Assembly (NCBI GenBank): GCA_003611745.1
Contig: RAYF01000060.1
Location: 1-35,620 of the forward strand
Length of the DNA: 35,620 nucleotides
Direction: 5' to 3'
Source of the DNA: a bacterium D16-36
GTDB lineage: Bacteria > Bacillota > Clostridia > Lachnospirales > Lachnospiraceae
Both the position numbers and the translations under genes were made by a program. This document shows, piece after piece, positions 16,170 through 23,374 of the stretch. The notes beneath the pieces are model-generated. The model had not been told where the DNA came from and searched no databases. It saw only the letters and a program-made list of their open reading frames with translations. Within the stretch, counting starts at the first letter, position 1; the number at the start of each line of letters is the position of its first letter.

Positions 16170-16940
16170 CTATCTGTGCTCAATCACCCTTGCCTCATAG
16201 CCCCTCTCAAACAGTTCCTGCCTCACCCGCTTTGCCTCCTCAAGGTCTGCAAAGTTTCCATGCCTTACCCGGTATATCTTATTCACCGGTTCAATATAAC
16301 AGCTATAGCCTTCATCCTGAACATTCTGGGCAAGATTTTCTGCATTGGCATGGTGCATAAAATTCCCAAGCTCCACACTGTAACTATCCACCTCATTGCT
16401 TTCCACATTTGCGCCCCGTATCGTATCGAGAATGCCATTTGCAATTGCCTGCGCTATCTCCGGGAATTTCAGATCATACAAGCGGTTATCCTGCGCCGTA
16501 TTGATAAAACCGACCTCTAAAAGCGCGGCAGGCATATCCGTCCCCCGCAGGACTGCAAGGTTTGGCCGGACAGATGTCCCTAAATTGGCAAAACCGACCT
16601 TTTCAAGCTCCCTGTTGATATTGTCGGCAAAAAGCGCTGGTATGCCTGCATCCGCATAGACCAGAGTCTGGACTCCGGAATAAGTATTCGGCGTCTCACT
16701 GGAATTGCGGTGAATCGACACAAAGTAGGAAGCATCACTCCGGTTGGCGATATTTGCTTTCTCATTTGGACTTTGATAGACATCTGTCGTCCGGGTGTAT
16801 AAAACATCTACCCCATTATTCTCAAGGATATTTCCTACTGCCAGAGCAAGGTTCAGCGTATCGTTCTTTTCTGATCTTCCGTCAAAGGAGGCACCGCTGT
16901 CAAAGCCGCCATGCCCCGCATCAATCATAACTGTCGCCAT
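16170..16940 (-). CDS. N-acetylmuramoyl-L-alanine amidase with C-terminal SPOR-like domain, no signal peptide
   Basis: Zinc amidase (Amidase_3 fold) that cuts the bond between muramic acid and the stem peptide of peptidoglycan. 256 aa. Metal and catalytic residues are visible: H10 (IDAGHGG), E25, H78 (VSIHRNSS) and E143 (ALLEVGFI). Residues about 190-256 form a SPOR-like segment (SYSVELGNFMHHANAENL, YRVRHGNFADLEEAKRVRQEL) that would bind denuded glycan. There is no signal peptide: the protein starts at MATVMIDAGHG. This layout resembles the CwlC group of mother-cell lysis amidases of spore formers, so a role in sporulation is plausible but inferred. AAGGGGAG precedes the ATG. Confidence 0.92.
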   Translation of the reverse strand: MATVMIDAGHGGFDSGASFDGRSEKNDTLNLALAVGNILENNGVDVLYTRTTDVYQSPNEKANIANRSDASYFVSIHRNSSETPNTYSGVQTLVYADAGIPALFADNINRELEKVGFANLGTSVRPNLAVLRGTDMPAALLEVGFINTAQDNRLYDLKFPEIAQAIANGILDTIRGANVESNEVDSYSVELGNFMHHANAENLAQNVQDEGYSCYIEPVNKIYRVRHGNFADLEEAKRVRQELFERGYEARVIEHR

Positions 16941-17129
16941 AAAACTCCCCTTTTCTGCAATGTCTCCCGGTATATCGTTCTATTCATTTCAAATATCAAT
17001 CTTCAAAATCCAAACGGTTATCCCCGCCCCTGCAAGAACGCTGTACCAGATTAATTCACAATATTATATGCAAAAAAGGCGCCGATTGTTCATGGAAATA
17101 TCGACTTTCCTGTTACAATCGAGCAGGGA

Positions 17130-17162
17130 GGCCACCACACAACGAGAACTTTCCTAATATAT
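17130..17162. repeat. 33-bp repeat shared with the element at 3126-3297
   Basis: Matches 3268-3300 at 32 of 33 bases (mismatch at 17142 versus 3280). On the minus strand it begins directly after the T-run of the rplS terminator. It is followed by a hairpin (CGATTGT pairing with ACAATCG, inner GGAAA with TTTCC, about 17080-17122) and then GGCGCC with six Ts. So both copies have the conserved head, then a hairpin, then a T-run. The opposite terminal repeat found at 3126-3140 is not visible here. Confidence 0.7.
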
Positions 17163-17163
17163 T

Positions 17164-17189
17164 AAAAAAACCCCGCCAAAATGACGGGG
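17164..17189 (-). terminator. intrinsic terminator of rplS
   Basis: On the minus strand an 8-bp stem CCCCGTCA/TGGCGGGG (one G-U pair) with a 3-base loop is followed by seven Ts, about 25 bases after the rplS stop codon. Confidence 0.92.
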
Positions 17190-17213
17190 CCTCCTCTTTC
17201 AAACAGAGAAACA

Positions 17214-17561
17214 TTATTTAACAAGCTCTTTTACCTTGGCAGCTTTACCAACCCTGCCGCGGAGATAGAATAACTTAGCACGCCTTACCTTACCCTTGCG
17301 CACTACCTCAATCCTGTCAATAATCGGAGAATGTAACGGCCATGTCTTCTCAACACCAACACCGCTAGAAAGCTTCCTGACTGTGAAAGTCTCCCTTGCA
17401 CCGCCATTCTGCCTCTTAATCACTGTCCCTTCATATGTCTGGATACGTTCCCTTGAACCCTCGATAACCTTAGCGTATACTTTAATCGTATCGCCTACGC
17501 GGAACTCCGTAATATCAGACCTCAACTGCTCATCCTCAATTGCCTTAATAATATCGTTCAC
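17214..17561 (-). CDS. rplS: 50S ribosomal protein L19
   Basis: Structural protein at the 30S-50S interface. The longest open frame starts at 17663, but that would add 34 residues absent from the family. A GTG at 17561 with AGGAGG eight bases upstream gives a 115-aa protein of normal length, starting [20 protein letters not shown]. Family features include [59 protein letters not shown] and the basic [20 protein letters not shown]. It has its own promoter and a strong terminator, so it is probably monocistronic. Confidence 0.98.
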   Translation of the reverse strand: MNDIIKAIEDEQLRSDITEFRVGDTIKVYAKVIEGSRERIQTYEGTVIKRQNGGARETFTVRKLSSGVGVEKTWPLHSPIIDRIEVVRKGKVRRAKLFYLRGRVGKAAKVKELVK

Positions 17562-17648
17562 AACTGTGACCTCCTTTATAATGTTGACATTCTTAATACT
17601 TATGTGCTGACGCAGCCGTAACAGAGGAATATCTCTACTCACAACTAT
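17562..17648 (-). promoter_or_regulatory. rplS 5' leader, possible L19 autoregulatory leader
   Basis: About 87 nt between the predicted transcription start and the GTG. Low-GC Gram-positive rplS genes often have a structured L19 leader. I can see short pairing possibilities here (around GGCTGCGTCAGC) but cannot confirm the consensus by eye. Confidence 0.3.
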
Positions 17649-17651
17649 GAT

Positions 17652-17680
17652 AGGATAGCACACTTGTCCGAGAAAAGCAA
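17652..17680 (-). promoter_or_regulatory. sigma-A promoter of rplS
   Basis: On the minus strand TTGCTT (17675-17680), a 17-base spacer and TATCCT (17652-17657), placing the transcription start about 90 bases before the rplS GTG. Confidence 0.6.
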
Positions 17681-17707
17681 GGATTTTTTGCCGGGGGCAC
17701 TCGGAAG

Positions 17708-18697
17708 TCAGGCATGCCTGCTGTCCAGCAGCGTTACGAGCAGCATCTCCACCCCGATTCTGTCAGAAAGCCTTCCCTGTTTAAAGTCAAACTCCGTGTT
17801 CACACACAGCTGTAGCATTTCTTTTAGCCGTTCTCTTGTAAAACGCCTGCACTGCGCCTGATATTTCCCGACGGAAAAAGGCGGAATCCCTATTTTTTTT
17901 GCAGTCTCCTGCTTTGACAGGCTGCCGGAAACCGCCTTAACCTGCAGTAATATATTAAAGTGCCTTGTTAAAAGGTATAAGATAGACATCGGGCTTTCTT
18001 TCAGCTCCAGCAGATCATGATAATACTGCATCAACTCCTGTTTTTGCCCGGCCGCTGCCGCATCCAGCATCTTAAACATCTGCCCTGTCACCTGAACGCT
18101 GCACACTGCATCAATATCTTCTTTTGTAATTTCCTCACGGCCATACGTATAAGCAATCAGCTTCTCCAGTTCATTTTCAATGTTATTTAACGAACCCTCC
18201 ACCTGCTCCAGAAAATACTGCGCTGTGCTCTCACGAATCTTTCTGCCGCTGTCCCTTAACTTCATCGCCACAAACTTTTTAGTATCTGCCGTATTCATGG
18301 CAGCCATCTCAACTGCAAGCCCGTTTTTCTGGACATATTTGTACAATTTGTTCCTCTTGTCTACCGCCTTTTCAACAAAGAGCAGAATCGTTGTATCCGG
18401 CATCTGGGGGAGATACTCTGTAAAATCATTTGCCGATTTAAAAAGCCCTGACTCCTCCCAGATAACAATCCGGTAATCATGGAAAAAAGGAAGCGTATCT
18501 GCAATTTCCTCCACTTCCAGCAGGTTTACCCCACTGCCCTCAAATCCAGTATAATTCATCTCATCGCCGCCGTCTAATACTGCCTGCTTCAGCAGCTCTT
18601 TATACTGGCGTACCAGATAACGCTCCTCCCCATAAAGCAGGTAAACCGGATGAAAGCTTCTGCCCTTAATATCTTCTTTCAACTGCTTCATAAGCAT
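17708..18697 (-). CDS. holA: DNA polymerase III subunit delta
   Basis: Clamp-loader subunit that opens the sliding clamp. 329 aa, the usual length. It has the N-terminal signature [58 protein letters not shown], and the C-terminal segment with [42 protein letters not shown]. Two adjacent ATGs (codons 1 and 3) are possible; AAAGGTG favours the first. It lies about 90 bp after the MATE gene and just upstream of rplS, which has its own promoter. Confidence 0.95.
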   Translation of the reverse strand: MLMKQLKEDIKGRSFHPVYLLYGEERYLVRQYKELLKQAVLDGGDEMNYTGFEGSGVNLLEVEEIADTLPFFHDYRIVIWEESGLFKSANDFTEYLPQMPDTTILLFVEKAVDKRNKLYKYVQKNGLAVEMAAMNTADTKKFVAMKLRDSGRKIRESTAQYFLEQVEGSLNNIENELEKLIAYTYGREEITKEDIDAVCSVQVTGQMFKMLDAAAAGQKQELMQYYHDLLELKESPMSILYLLTRHFNILLQVKAVSGSLSKQETAKKIGIPPFSVGKYQAQCRRFTRERLKEMLQLCVNTEFDFKQGRLSDRIGVEMLLVTLLDSRHA

Positions 18698-18787
18698 ACC
18701 ACACCTTTCCCAATCCGCAATGCTTTGCGCTTACAGCGCTGAATACACACATTTTGCAAAAATCATGCAAAATGGCGCCATATATCA

Positions 18788-20137
18788 TTAAACCGAATCC
18801 GCCTGACGCCTGCGGTAATGTAGGACTGGGTTCCTGTATGCATTGACCAGAAGCGGTATGATCATAATAACCCATGAAACAGGCTCTGACCAAATAATCG
18901 CCCAATACCCCCAGTAAGGCGTCAGGAAAACCGCTACCAGAAACTTGCACAGCAGTTCCAGAAAACTGGAAATAATCGGAGTTACTGAATCCCCAATCCC
19001 CTGCATAGCATTCCTCAAAATGCAAATCACCGCCGTTACAAAATAGAGCATCGTATCCATCTGCAGGTAAAGGGAAGCCGTATCAATAATCCCTTTGTTC
19101 TTTGTCGCTGTAATCAGTTCCACAAGGTATGGGACGGCTGTATATGAAAGAAGTACTGTCAACGCGCACCACGCCCATGTAATCAATATCACTTCCCTCA
19201 GCCCCCTGCGGATCCGGTCTGTTTTCCCAGCCCCAAGATTCTGCCCGCAGAAAGTTGCCATGGCAGAGCCAAAGACACCAAAAGGAAGCATAAAAATTTC
19301 TGTTATCTTCCTTGCAGCAGTGTGCGCCACAATATAAGATGCATCATTTAATGAATTGATTGCCCTCTGCAGCACTACGGAACCGATATTAATCAAGGAA
19401 TTCATAAATCCCATCGAAATGCCGATTGTAAGCATCTCCCGCATCAGTTCCCTGTCAGGCATTAAATCTGCCCTTCCAAAACGAAGCATAGCATATTTCT
19501 TCTGCATATAGACAAAACACGCAAGGAAAGACAGGGCCTGTGATATAACAGTTGCAGCCGCTGCGCCCTCCACACCCAAATGAAATACACAGACAAACAA
19601 AAGATCCAGGCCGATATTGACTCCCGTGGATGCAATCAGGAACAAAAGCGGCGTCACTGAGTCACCAACCGCCCGGAAAAGCCCGGCACATACATTGTAA
19701 AGCATCGCCCCCGTCATGCCTATAAGAATAATCTTAAAATACTGATATGCCTGCCCTATCAGATTTTCCGGAGTCTGCAGTGCGGCTAAAACAGGCCGCA
19801 GGCACAAAACACTTACAATGGTAAAAAGAACGGAAATCACAATTCCCATAGAAAAAGCTGCCGCTGCAGATTTTCTTAAGCCTTTTTCATCCTTAGCCCC
19901 AAAATATCTTGCCGTAATGATAGCAAACCCATTTGTCATCCCCATCAGAAAACCGATAATCATATTATTCAGGGAACTGGTAGAACCAACTGCCGCTAAG
20001 GCGTCCTCCCCCAAAAAACTGCCTACTATCCTTGTATCTACCAGATTATAGAATATCTGGAATATATTCCCCACCGCAAGCGGAAACGCAAAACCTAAAA
20101 TCAGGCGCAATGTATTCCCTTTTGTCAAATCCTTCAC
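18788..20137 (-). CDS. MATE family multidrug/cation antiporter
   Basis: 449 aa with about 12 transmembrane segments arranged as two similar halves, the usual size for MATE exporters, which use Na+ or H+ gradients to expel drugs or metabolites. The N-terminus KDLTKGNTLRLILGFAFPLAVGNIFQIFYNLVD and the segment VGSFLGEDALAAVGSTSSLNN are typical; FCGQNLGAGKTDRIRRGL marks the start of the second-half conserved motif. The start codon is GTG, with GGAG ten bases upstream. It follows lexA by 65 bp, a gap containing a 7-bp hairpin (20158-20174), so read-through from the SOS-regulated lexA promoter is possible. The substrate is unknown. Confidence 0.93.
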   Translation of the reverse strand: MKDLTKGNTLRLILGFAFPLAVGNIFQIFYNLVDTRIVGSFLGEDALAAVGSTSSLNNMIIGFLMGMTNGFAIITARYFGAKDEKGLRKSAAAAFSMGIVISVLFTIVSVLCLRPVLAALQTPENLIGQAYQYFKIILIGMTGAMLYNVCAGLFRAVGDSVTPLLFLIASTGVNIGLDLLFVCVFHLGVEGAAAATVISQALSFLACFVYMQKKYAMLRFGRADLMPDRELMREMLTIGISMGFMNSLINIGSVVLQRAINSLNDASYIVAHTAARKITEIFMLPFGVFGSAMATFCGQNLGAGKTDRIRRGLREVILITWAWCALTVLLSYTAVPYLVELITATKNKGIIDTASLYLQMDTMLYFVTAVICILRNAMQGIGDSVTPIISSFLELLCKFLVAVFLTPYWGYWAIIWSEPVSWVIMIIPLLVNAYRNPVLHYRRRQADSV

Positions 20138-20157
20138 AATACCACAGCTCCAATCTC

Positions 20158-20174
20158 CGGAAATACCATTTCCG
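20158..20174 (-). other. small perfect hairpin between lexA and the MATE gene
   Basis: CGGAAAT/ATTTCCG with a 3-base loop, about 30 bases after the lexA stop and 21 bases before the MATE GTG. No T-run follows, so it is not a good terminator. It overlaps sequence near a GGAG element and could affect translation of the MATE gene. Confidence 0.35.
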
Positions 20175-20202
20175 AACCCGGCTTGCCAAAACAGCCATTA
20201 AA

Positions 20203-20820
20203 TTAATGATAAGAACGAAACAGCCCTACTACTTTGCCAAGCACTTCAACCTCATCCACGATAATCGGATCCAGCGCGTCATTTTCCGGCTGCAGACGGT
20301 AATGCCCGTTTTCTTTATAAAAGGTTTTTACCGTTGCCGAATCGCCTACCAGCGCCACCACAATCTCACCGTTCGAAGCAGTATTCTGCTCCTTGATTAA
20401 AATTTTATCCCCGTCATAAATGCCGATATTTATCATGCTCTCACCGCGCACTCTCAGCATAAAAGCATTGCCGGAAGGCATATCCTCCGGAAGAAGCGGA
20501 AAATACCCCTCAATATTCTGCTCTGCAAAAATCGGCTCCCCCGCTGCAATCTGGCCGAGAATCGGAACATTGATAATCTCTCTCCTCGACAGGTTAAATT
20601 CATCATCAATAATCTCAATCGCCCTCGGCTTCGTCGGATCCCGCCTTATATAGCCGTTTTTCTCCAGAGTTTCCAGATGGGAATGCACTGATGACGTTGA
20701 TTTTAAATGCACCGCCTCACAAATTTCACGCACTGCCGGCGGATAACCCTTTGTTAATGTCTCAGATTTAATAAAATCCAGTATCTCCTGCTGCTTTGCA
20801 GTAATTCTTTTTTTCTCCAT
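20203..20820 (-). CDS. lexA: LexA repressor
   Basis: SOS-response repressor that self-cleaves when RecA filaments form. 205 aa. The N-terminal winged helix (1-70) contains YPPAVREICEAVHLKSTSSVHSHLETLEKNGYI. The cleavage site is Ala93-Gly94 (GQIAAGEPIFAE). The catalytic dyad is Ser128 (RGESMIN) and Lys165 (ATVKTFY). GAGGAG lies directly before the ATG. The upstream promoter carries a LexA box, so the gene is almost certainly autoregulated. Downstream, 65 bp away, is a MATE exporter on the same strand. Confidence 0.98.
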   Translation of the reverse strand: MEKKRITAKQQEILDFIKSETLTKGYPPAVREICEAVHLKSTSSVHSHLETLEKNGYIRRDPTKPRAIEIIDDEFNLSRREIINVPILGQIAAGEPIFAEQNIEGYFPLLPEDMPSGNAFMLRVRGESMINIGIYDGDKILIKEQNTASNGEIVVALVGDSATVKTFYKENGHYRLQPENDALDPIIVDEVEVLGKVVGLFRSYH

Positions 20821-20967
20821 AATCTCCTCATTTCTGCAAGGTATCCCCTGCTAATTTTCACTATACGGCAGACAGCACAAATATGCAGCCAGGCCAGATA
20901 TACTGCCCAGGCTGTTATATCCTGTAAGCATCCCCTTCCCCGGCAAACTATTGCCAAAAAGAAAGGC

Positions 20968-20992
20968 AATCTGCTCTTCCTAAGAACAGATT
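20968..20992. repeat. 10-bp inverted repeat overlapping the lexA -10
   Basis: AATCTGCTCT (20968-20977) and AGAACAGATT (20983-20992) pair over 10 bp with one G-T mismatch and a 5-bp gap. It covers the -10 and the start point, so it may be a second operator or an RNA hairpin at the 5' end. Confidence 0.4.
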
Positions 20993-21027
20993 ACCACATC
21001 TTCGCACAAATGTCAAACAAATGTTCG
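20988..21027 (-). promoter_or_regulatory. lexA promoter with LexA (Cheo) box
   Basis: On the minus strand CGAACATTTGTTTG (21014-21027) matches the Gram-positive LexA box CGAACRNRYGTTYG at all but one position. It overlaps a consensus -35 TTGACA (21011-21016), followed by a 17-base spacer and TAATCT (20988-20993). The overlap of box and -35 is a classic repression geometry. Confidence 0.8.
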
Positions 21028-21036
21028 TTTTCTTTT

Positions 21037-21387
21037 TTATAAATCTTCCATTGAGACCTGCTTGCCATCACTCCACAAACGCTCCAGATCATAAAACAGC
21101 CTGTCCTCTTTATCAAAAACATGGACCACTACATCGCCATAATCTAACAGCACCCAGCTGCTGCTGCGGTTTCCCTCCACGCGCTTAACCTCAAATCCCG
21201 CGCCATGCATTTTTTCCTGAACGTTTTCAACCATTGCCTGAACCTGAGACTGGTTTGTCCCATTTGCGATAATAAAATAATCCGCCATAATAGAAATCTG
21301 GGAAATCTCAATAATTTTAATATCTTCCCCTTTTTTTTCATCTAAAGCCTGACAGGCGGTTTTTGCCATAACATTCTGTTCACTCAT
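21037..21387 (-). CDS. rsfS: ribosomal silencing factor RsfS
   Basis: Binds L14 on the 50S subunit and blocks subunit joining in stationary phase or starvation. 116 aa from the ATG at 21387, chosen because GGAG is six bases upstream; an ATG four codons earlier lacks a ribosome binding site. Family features include ACQALDEKKGEDIKIIEISQISIMADYFIIANGTNQSQV, EGNRSSSWVLLDYGDVVVHVF and FYDLERLW. It follows yqeK by 15 bp, the standard nadD-yqeK-rsfS order. No terminator is seen before lexA. Confidence 0.96.
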   Translation of the reverse strand: MSEQNVMAKTACQALDEKKGEDIKIIEISQISIMADYFIIANGTNQSQVQAMVENVQEKMHGAGFEVKRVEGNRSSSWVLLDYGDVVVHVFDKEDRLFYDLERLWSDGKQVSMEDL

Positions 21388-21402
21388 ATCTCTCTCCATT
21401 CT

Positions 21403-22005
21403 TTATGCGCCCTTTCTGCGTCTCCTAAGCTCCTTATAAAAATCATACGCATCCTCTGTATAAGAATCAATCATATCTTTGCGGGATTTCGAGGTATCCT
21501 CCAGATATGAAAGGGTATTCTCCAGAATAAGAAACATCGCCTCATCCAGATTGCAAAATGCTGCCCTTCTGATTTCTTCCATGCCCGGAATCATTTTTCT
21601 CCCGGGCTCTATGTAATCCGCAATAAAAATAATCTTTTCAAAGTTGCTCATGCCCGGCTTCCCAGTCGTATGCCAGCGGATGCCAGATAAAACCTGATCA
21701 TCCTCCACCCCATAAAATTCCTTTGCATAGCAGGCCCCCAGCTTTGCATGGAGCAGCGACGGCCTGATTTTTTCTGTATCACTGCAGACAATGTGATGTT
21801 TTCTGCACTCTACAAGCATCTCCTCGTCAGACAGGTATTTTGCACAATCATGCAGCATTCCGGCATATCCTGCCTTTTCAATATCTTCATCAAAGCACAT
21901 CGCCATAGCCTGTGCTGTGTAACGCACACCAACCGTATGCTGGTAGCGTTTTCTTTTCAATACTTTTTTCAGCTCTTCCTGTATCTCTTCTAATGATTTC
22001 TGCAT
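21403..22005 (-). CDS. yqeK: HD-domain hydrolase YqeK
   Basis: Predicted symmetrical bis(5'-nucleosyl)-tetraphosphatase (Ap4A hydrolase) of the YqeK family. About 200 aa. H23 (KRYQHTVGV), the HD pair H52-D53 (GMLHDCAKYL) and the later segments LHAKLGACYAKEFYGV, GIRWHTTGKPGMSNFEKIIFIADYIEPGR are the family metal-binding motifs. I use the ATG at 22005, which has GGAG seven bases upstream; the frame extends ten codons further into nadD without a ribosome binding site. It lies between nadD and rsfS. Confidence 0.94.
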   Translation of the reverse strand: MQKSLEEIQEELKKVLKRKRYQHTVGVRYTAQAMAMCFDEDIEKAGYAGMLHDCAKYLSDEEMLVECRKHHIVCSDTEKIRPSLLHAKLGACYAKEFYGVEDDQVLSGIRWHTTGKPGMSNFEKIIFIADYIEPGRKMIPGMEEIRRAAFCNLDEAMFLILENTLSYLEDTSKSRKDMIDSYTEDAYDFYKELRRRRKGA

Positions 22006-22025
22006 ATTCTTACTCCCATTCCGAA

Positions 22026-22625
22026 TCAATAACAATGGTGCTTCTGTATATATTCATAGACACTCTCCGGCAGGTACTCACCAACATCTTCCCCTCTGGC
22101 TATTTTTTCACGTATCATGCTTGAGCTGATATTCATTTCCGGCATCTCAAGGACTTGTACATCCCCATGAAATTTTTTAGAGAGGCAGGCTGCACGGCTA
22201 ACCATCTCCTCCCGGCGGACACCGCCGCGGCTGACTGCCAGAATTACTGCATACTGCATTATCTTCTCCGGATGATACCAGTGTTCAAATTGGAACAAAG
22301 AATCACCGCCCATAATAAAATAAAACTGTTCCTCCGGATACTGTCTGCAGAGCAGCTCCAGAGTCTTCGCCGTATAAGTTACCTCCTGACGCCTCAGTTC
22401 AAAATCAGAAAAACAGAACCGCTCTTCACCGGAAATTGCAAGCTTCACCATCTCTGCACGCATTGCTTCCGGAAGAATCTTTCTGTCCTGCTTATGCGGC
22501 GGATTTTTGGACGGCATAAACAAAACCCTGTCAAGGTTCTTTTGCTCCACTGCACAATGTGCCATCTCTAAGTGCGCCAGATGAACCGGGTCAAACGTTC
22601 CGCCCATAATACCTACTCTGCCCAT
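22026..22625 (-). CDS. nadD: nicotinate-nucleotide adenylyltransferase
   Basis: Transfers AMP from ATP to nicotinate mononucleotide in NAD synthesis. 199 aa, normal length. The nucleotidyltransferase motif is IMGGTFDPVHLAHLEMA near the N-terminus, followed by FMPSKNPPHKQD and, near the C-terminus, ISSSMIREKIARGEDV (the ISSTxIR motif). GGAG is close to the ATG. It lies 35 bp after yhbY and 20 bp before yqeK, the Firmicutes order. Confidence 0.97.
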   Translation of the reverse strand: MGRVGIMGGTFDPVHLAHLEMAHCAVEQKNLDRVLFMPSKNPPHKQDRKILPEAMRAEMVKLAISGEERFCFSDFELRRQEVTYTAKTLELLCRQYPEEQFYFIMGGDSLFQFEHWYHPEKIMQYAVILAVSRGGVRREEMVSRAACLSKKFHGDVQVLEMPEMNISSSMIREKIARGEDVGEYLPESVYEYIQKHHCY

Positions 22626-22660
22626 ACGCTCCGTTTTCCAATCTGCCCCTCTGATCCTGC

Positions 22661-22969
22661 CTACCTTTTCTTCTGCCCGGCAGCACGTTTTCTTTTCTCT
22701 TCCTTCTCCGGATTCTTTTTATACAATATGATTTTCTTGCCAATTACCTGCACAATCTGGGAACCCGTACGTTCTGACAAAATCCCGGCAATCTCCATTG
22801 GGTCATCCATGCAGTTTTTCAGGATGCTGACCTTTATTAACTCCCTTGCCCGCAATGCATCCCTAATCGCATTAACTATCTGCGGCGTCAGGCTGGATTT
22901 TCCAACCTGAAAAATACTCTCCAGCTTCATTGCCTGTGTCCTTAACTCTGCTCTCTCTTTACTCGTCAT
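22661..22969 (-). CDS. yhbY: YhbY family RNA-binding protein (CRM domain)
   Basis: Small CRM-domain protein associated with pre-50S ribosome particles. About 102 aa from the ATG at 22969 (GGGGGA upstream), giving MTSKERAELRTQAMKLESIFQVGKSSLTPQIV; the frame opens 15 codons earlier with no ribosome binding site. The core KVSILKNCMDDPMEIAGILSERTGSQIVQVIGKKIILYK contains the family pattern, with I-G-K-x-x-x-L-Y at the end, then a basic tail. It is commonly found ahead of nadD, as here. Confidence 0.93.
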   Translation of the reverse strand: MTSKERAELRTQAMKLESIFQVGKSSLTPQIVNAIRDALRARELIKVSILKNCMDDPMEIAGILSERTGSQIVQVIGKKIILYKKNPEKEEKRKRAAGQKKR

Positions 22970-23010
22970 AAAATCCCCCATATCAGGCAGCACCCTCTGC
23001 TGCCTCATAA

Positions 23011-23187
23011 TCATTTCTCAACCTGTTTCTTTTTGTCCTTTGATACTTCTCCTCCGCAATCCATGCTGCAGGAAGAACAGGAACCGCTGCATCCGTCCCC
23101 ACTGCCCTTCCTGTATCCCATAAAGACACCCGCCAGTGCCAGACAAAATGCAACAGCCGCCAATACAACGAAATCTGCAATACCCAT
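23011..23187 (-). CDS. FeoB-associated-type Cys-rich small membrane protein
   Basis: 58 aa from the ATG at 23187 (AGGTGAT upstream). One N-terminal transmembrane helix (FVVLAAVAFCLALAGVFMGY) is followed by GSGDGCSGSCSSCSMDC, four cysteines in 12 residues, then a charged tail. This is the pattern of the FeoB-associated Cys-rich membrane proteins, normally encoded next to the ferrous iron transporter feoB. No feo gene lies in this window; the gene instead heads the yhbY-nadD-yqeK-rsfS run with its own promoter. Metal binding is likely by its cysteines, but the role is unknown. The frame can be extended 12 codons upstream without a ribosome binding site. Confidence 0.75.
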   Translation of the reverse strand: MGIADFVVLAAVAFCLALAGVFMGYRKGSGDGCSGSCSSCSMDCGGEVSKDKKKQVEK

Positions 23188-23229
23188 CACTATCACCTCA
23201 CGCCCTCTATGCATGCTAATCAAGTTCTG

Positions 23230-23258
23230 ATTTTAACATGCTTTTTACAAAAAAGCAA
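23230..23258 (-). promoter_or_regulatory. sigma-A promoter of the Cys-rich protein/yhbY/nadD operon
   Basis: On the minus strand TTGCTT (23253-23258), 17-base spacer, TAAAAT (23230-23235). The spacer contains an inverted repeat GCTTTTT-ACA-AAAAAGC, which could be an operator or chance. Confidence 0.6.
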
Positions 23259-23374
23259 TGCACTTTTTTGCCCTGCGTCACGGAAATTAATTTTCAGTAT
23301 ATATTCGCTGCTGCCCCGGATGAATCTGTTACCATTTCTTCAGGAGGGATAATCTGCGGTTATTAGTAACACGG

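Noticed and set aside
20754-20969. 71-codon frame upstream of lexA
   Set aside because: It overlaps the lexA promoter and start, has no ribosome binding site, and is not protein-like.
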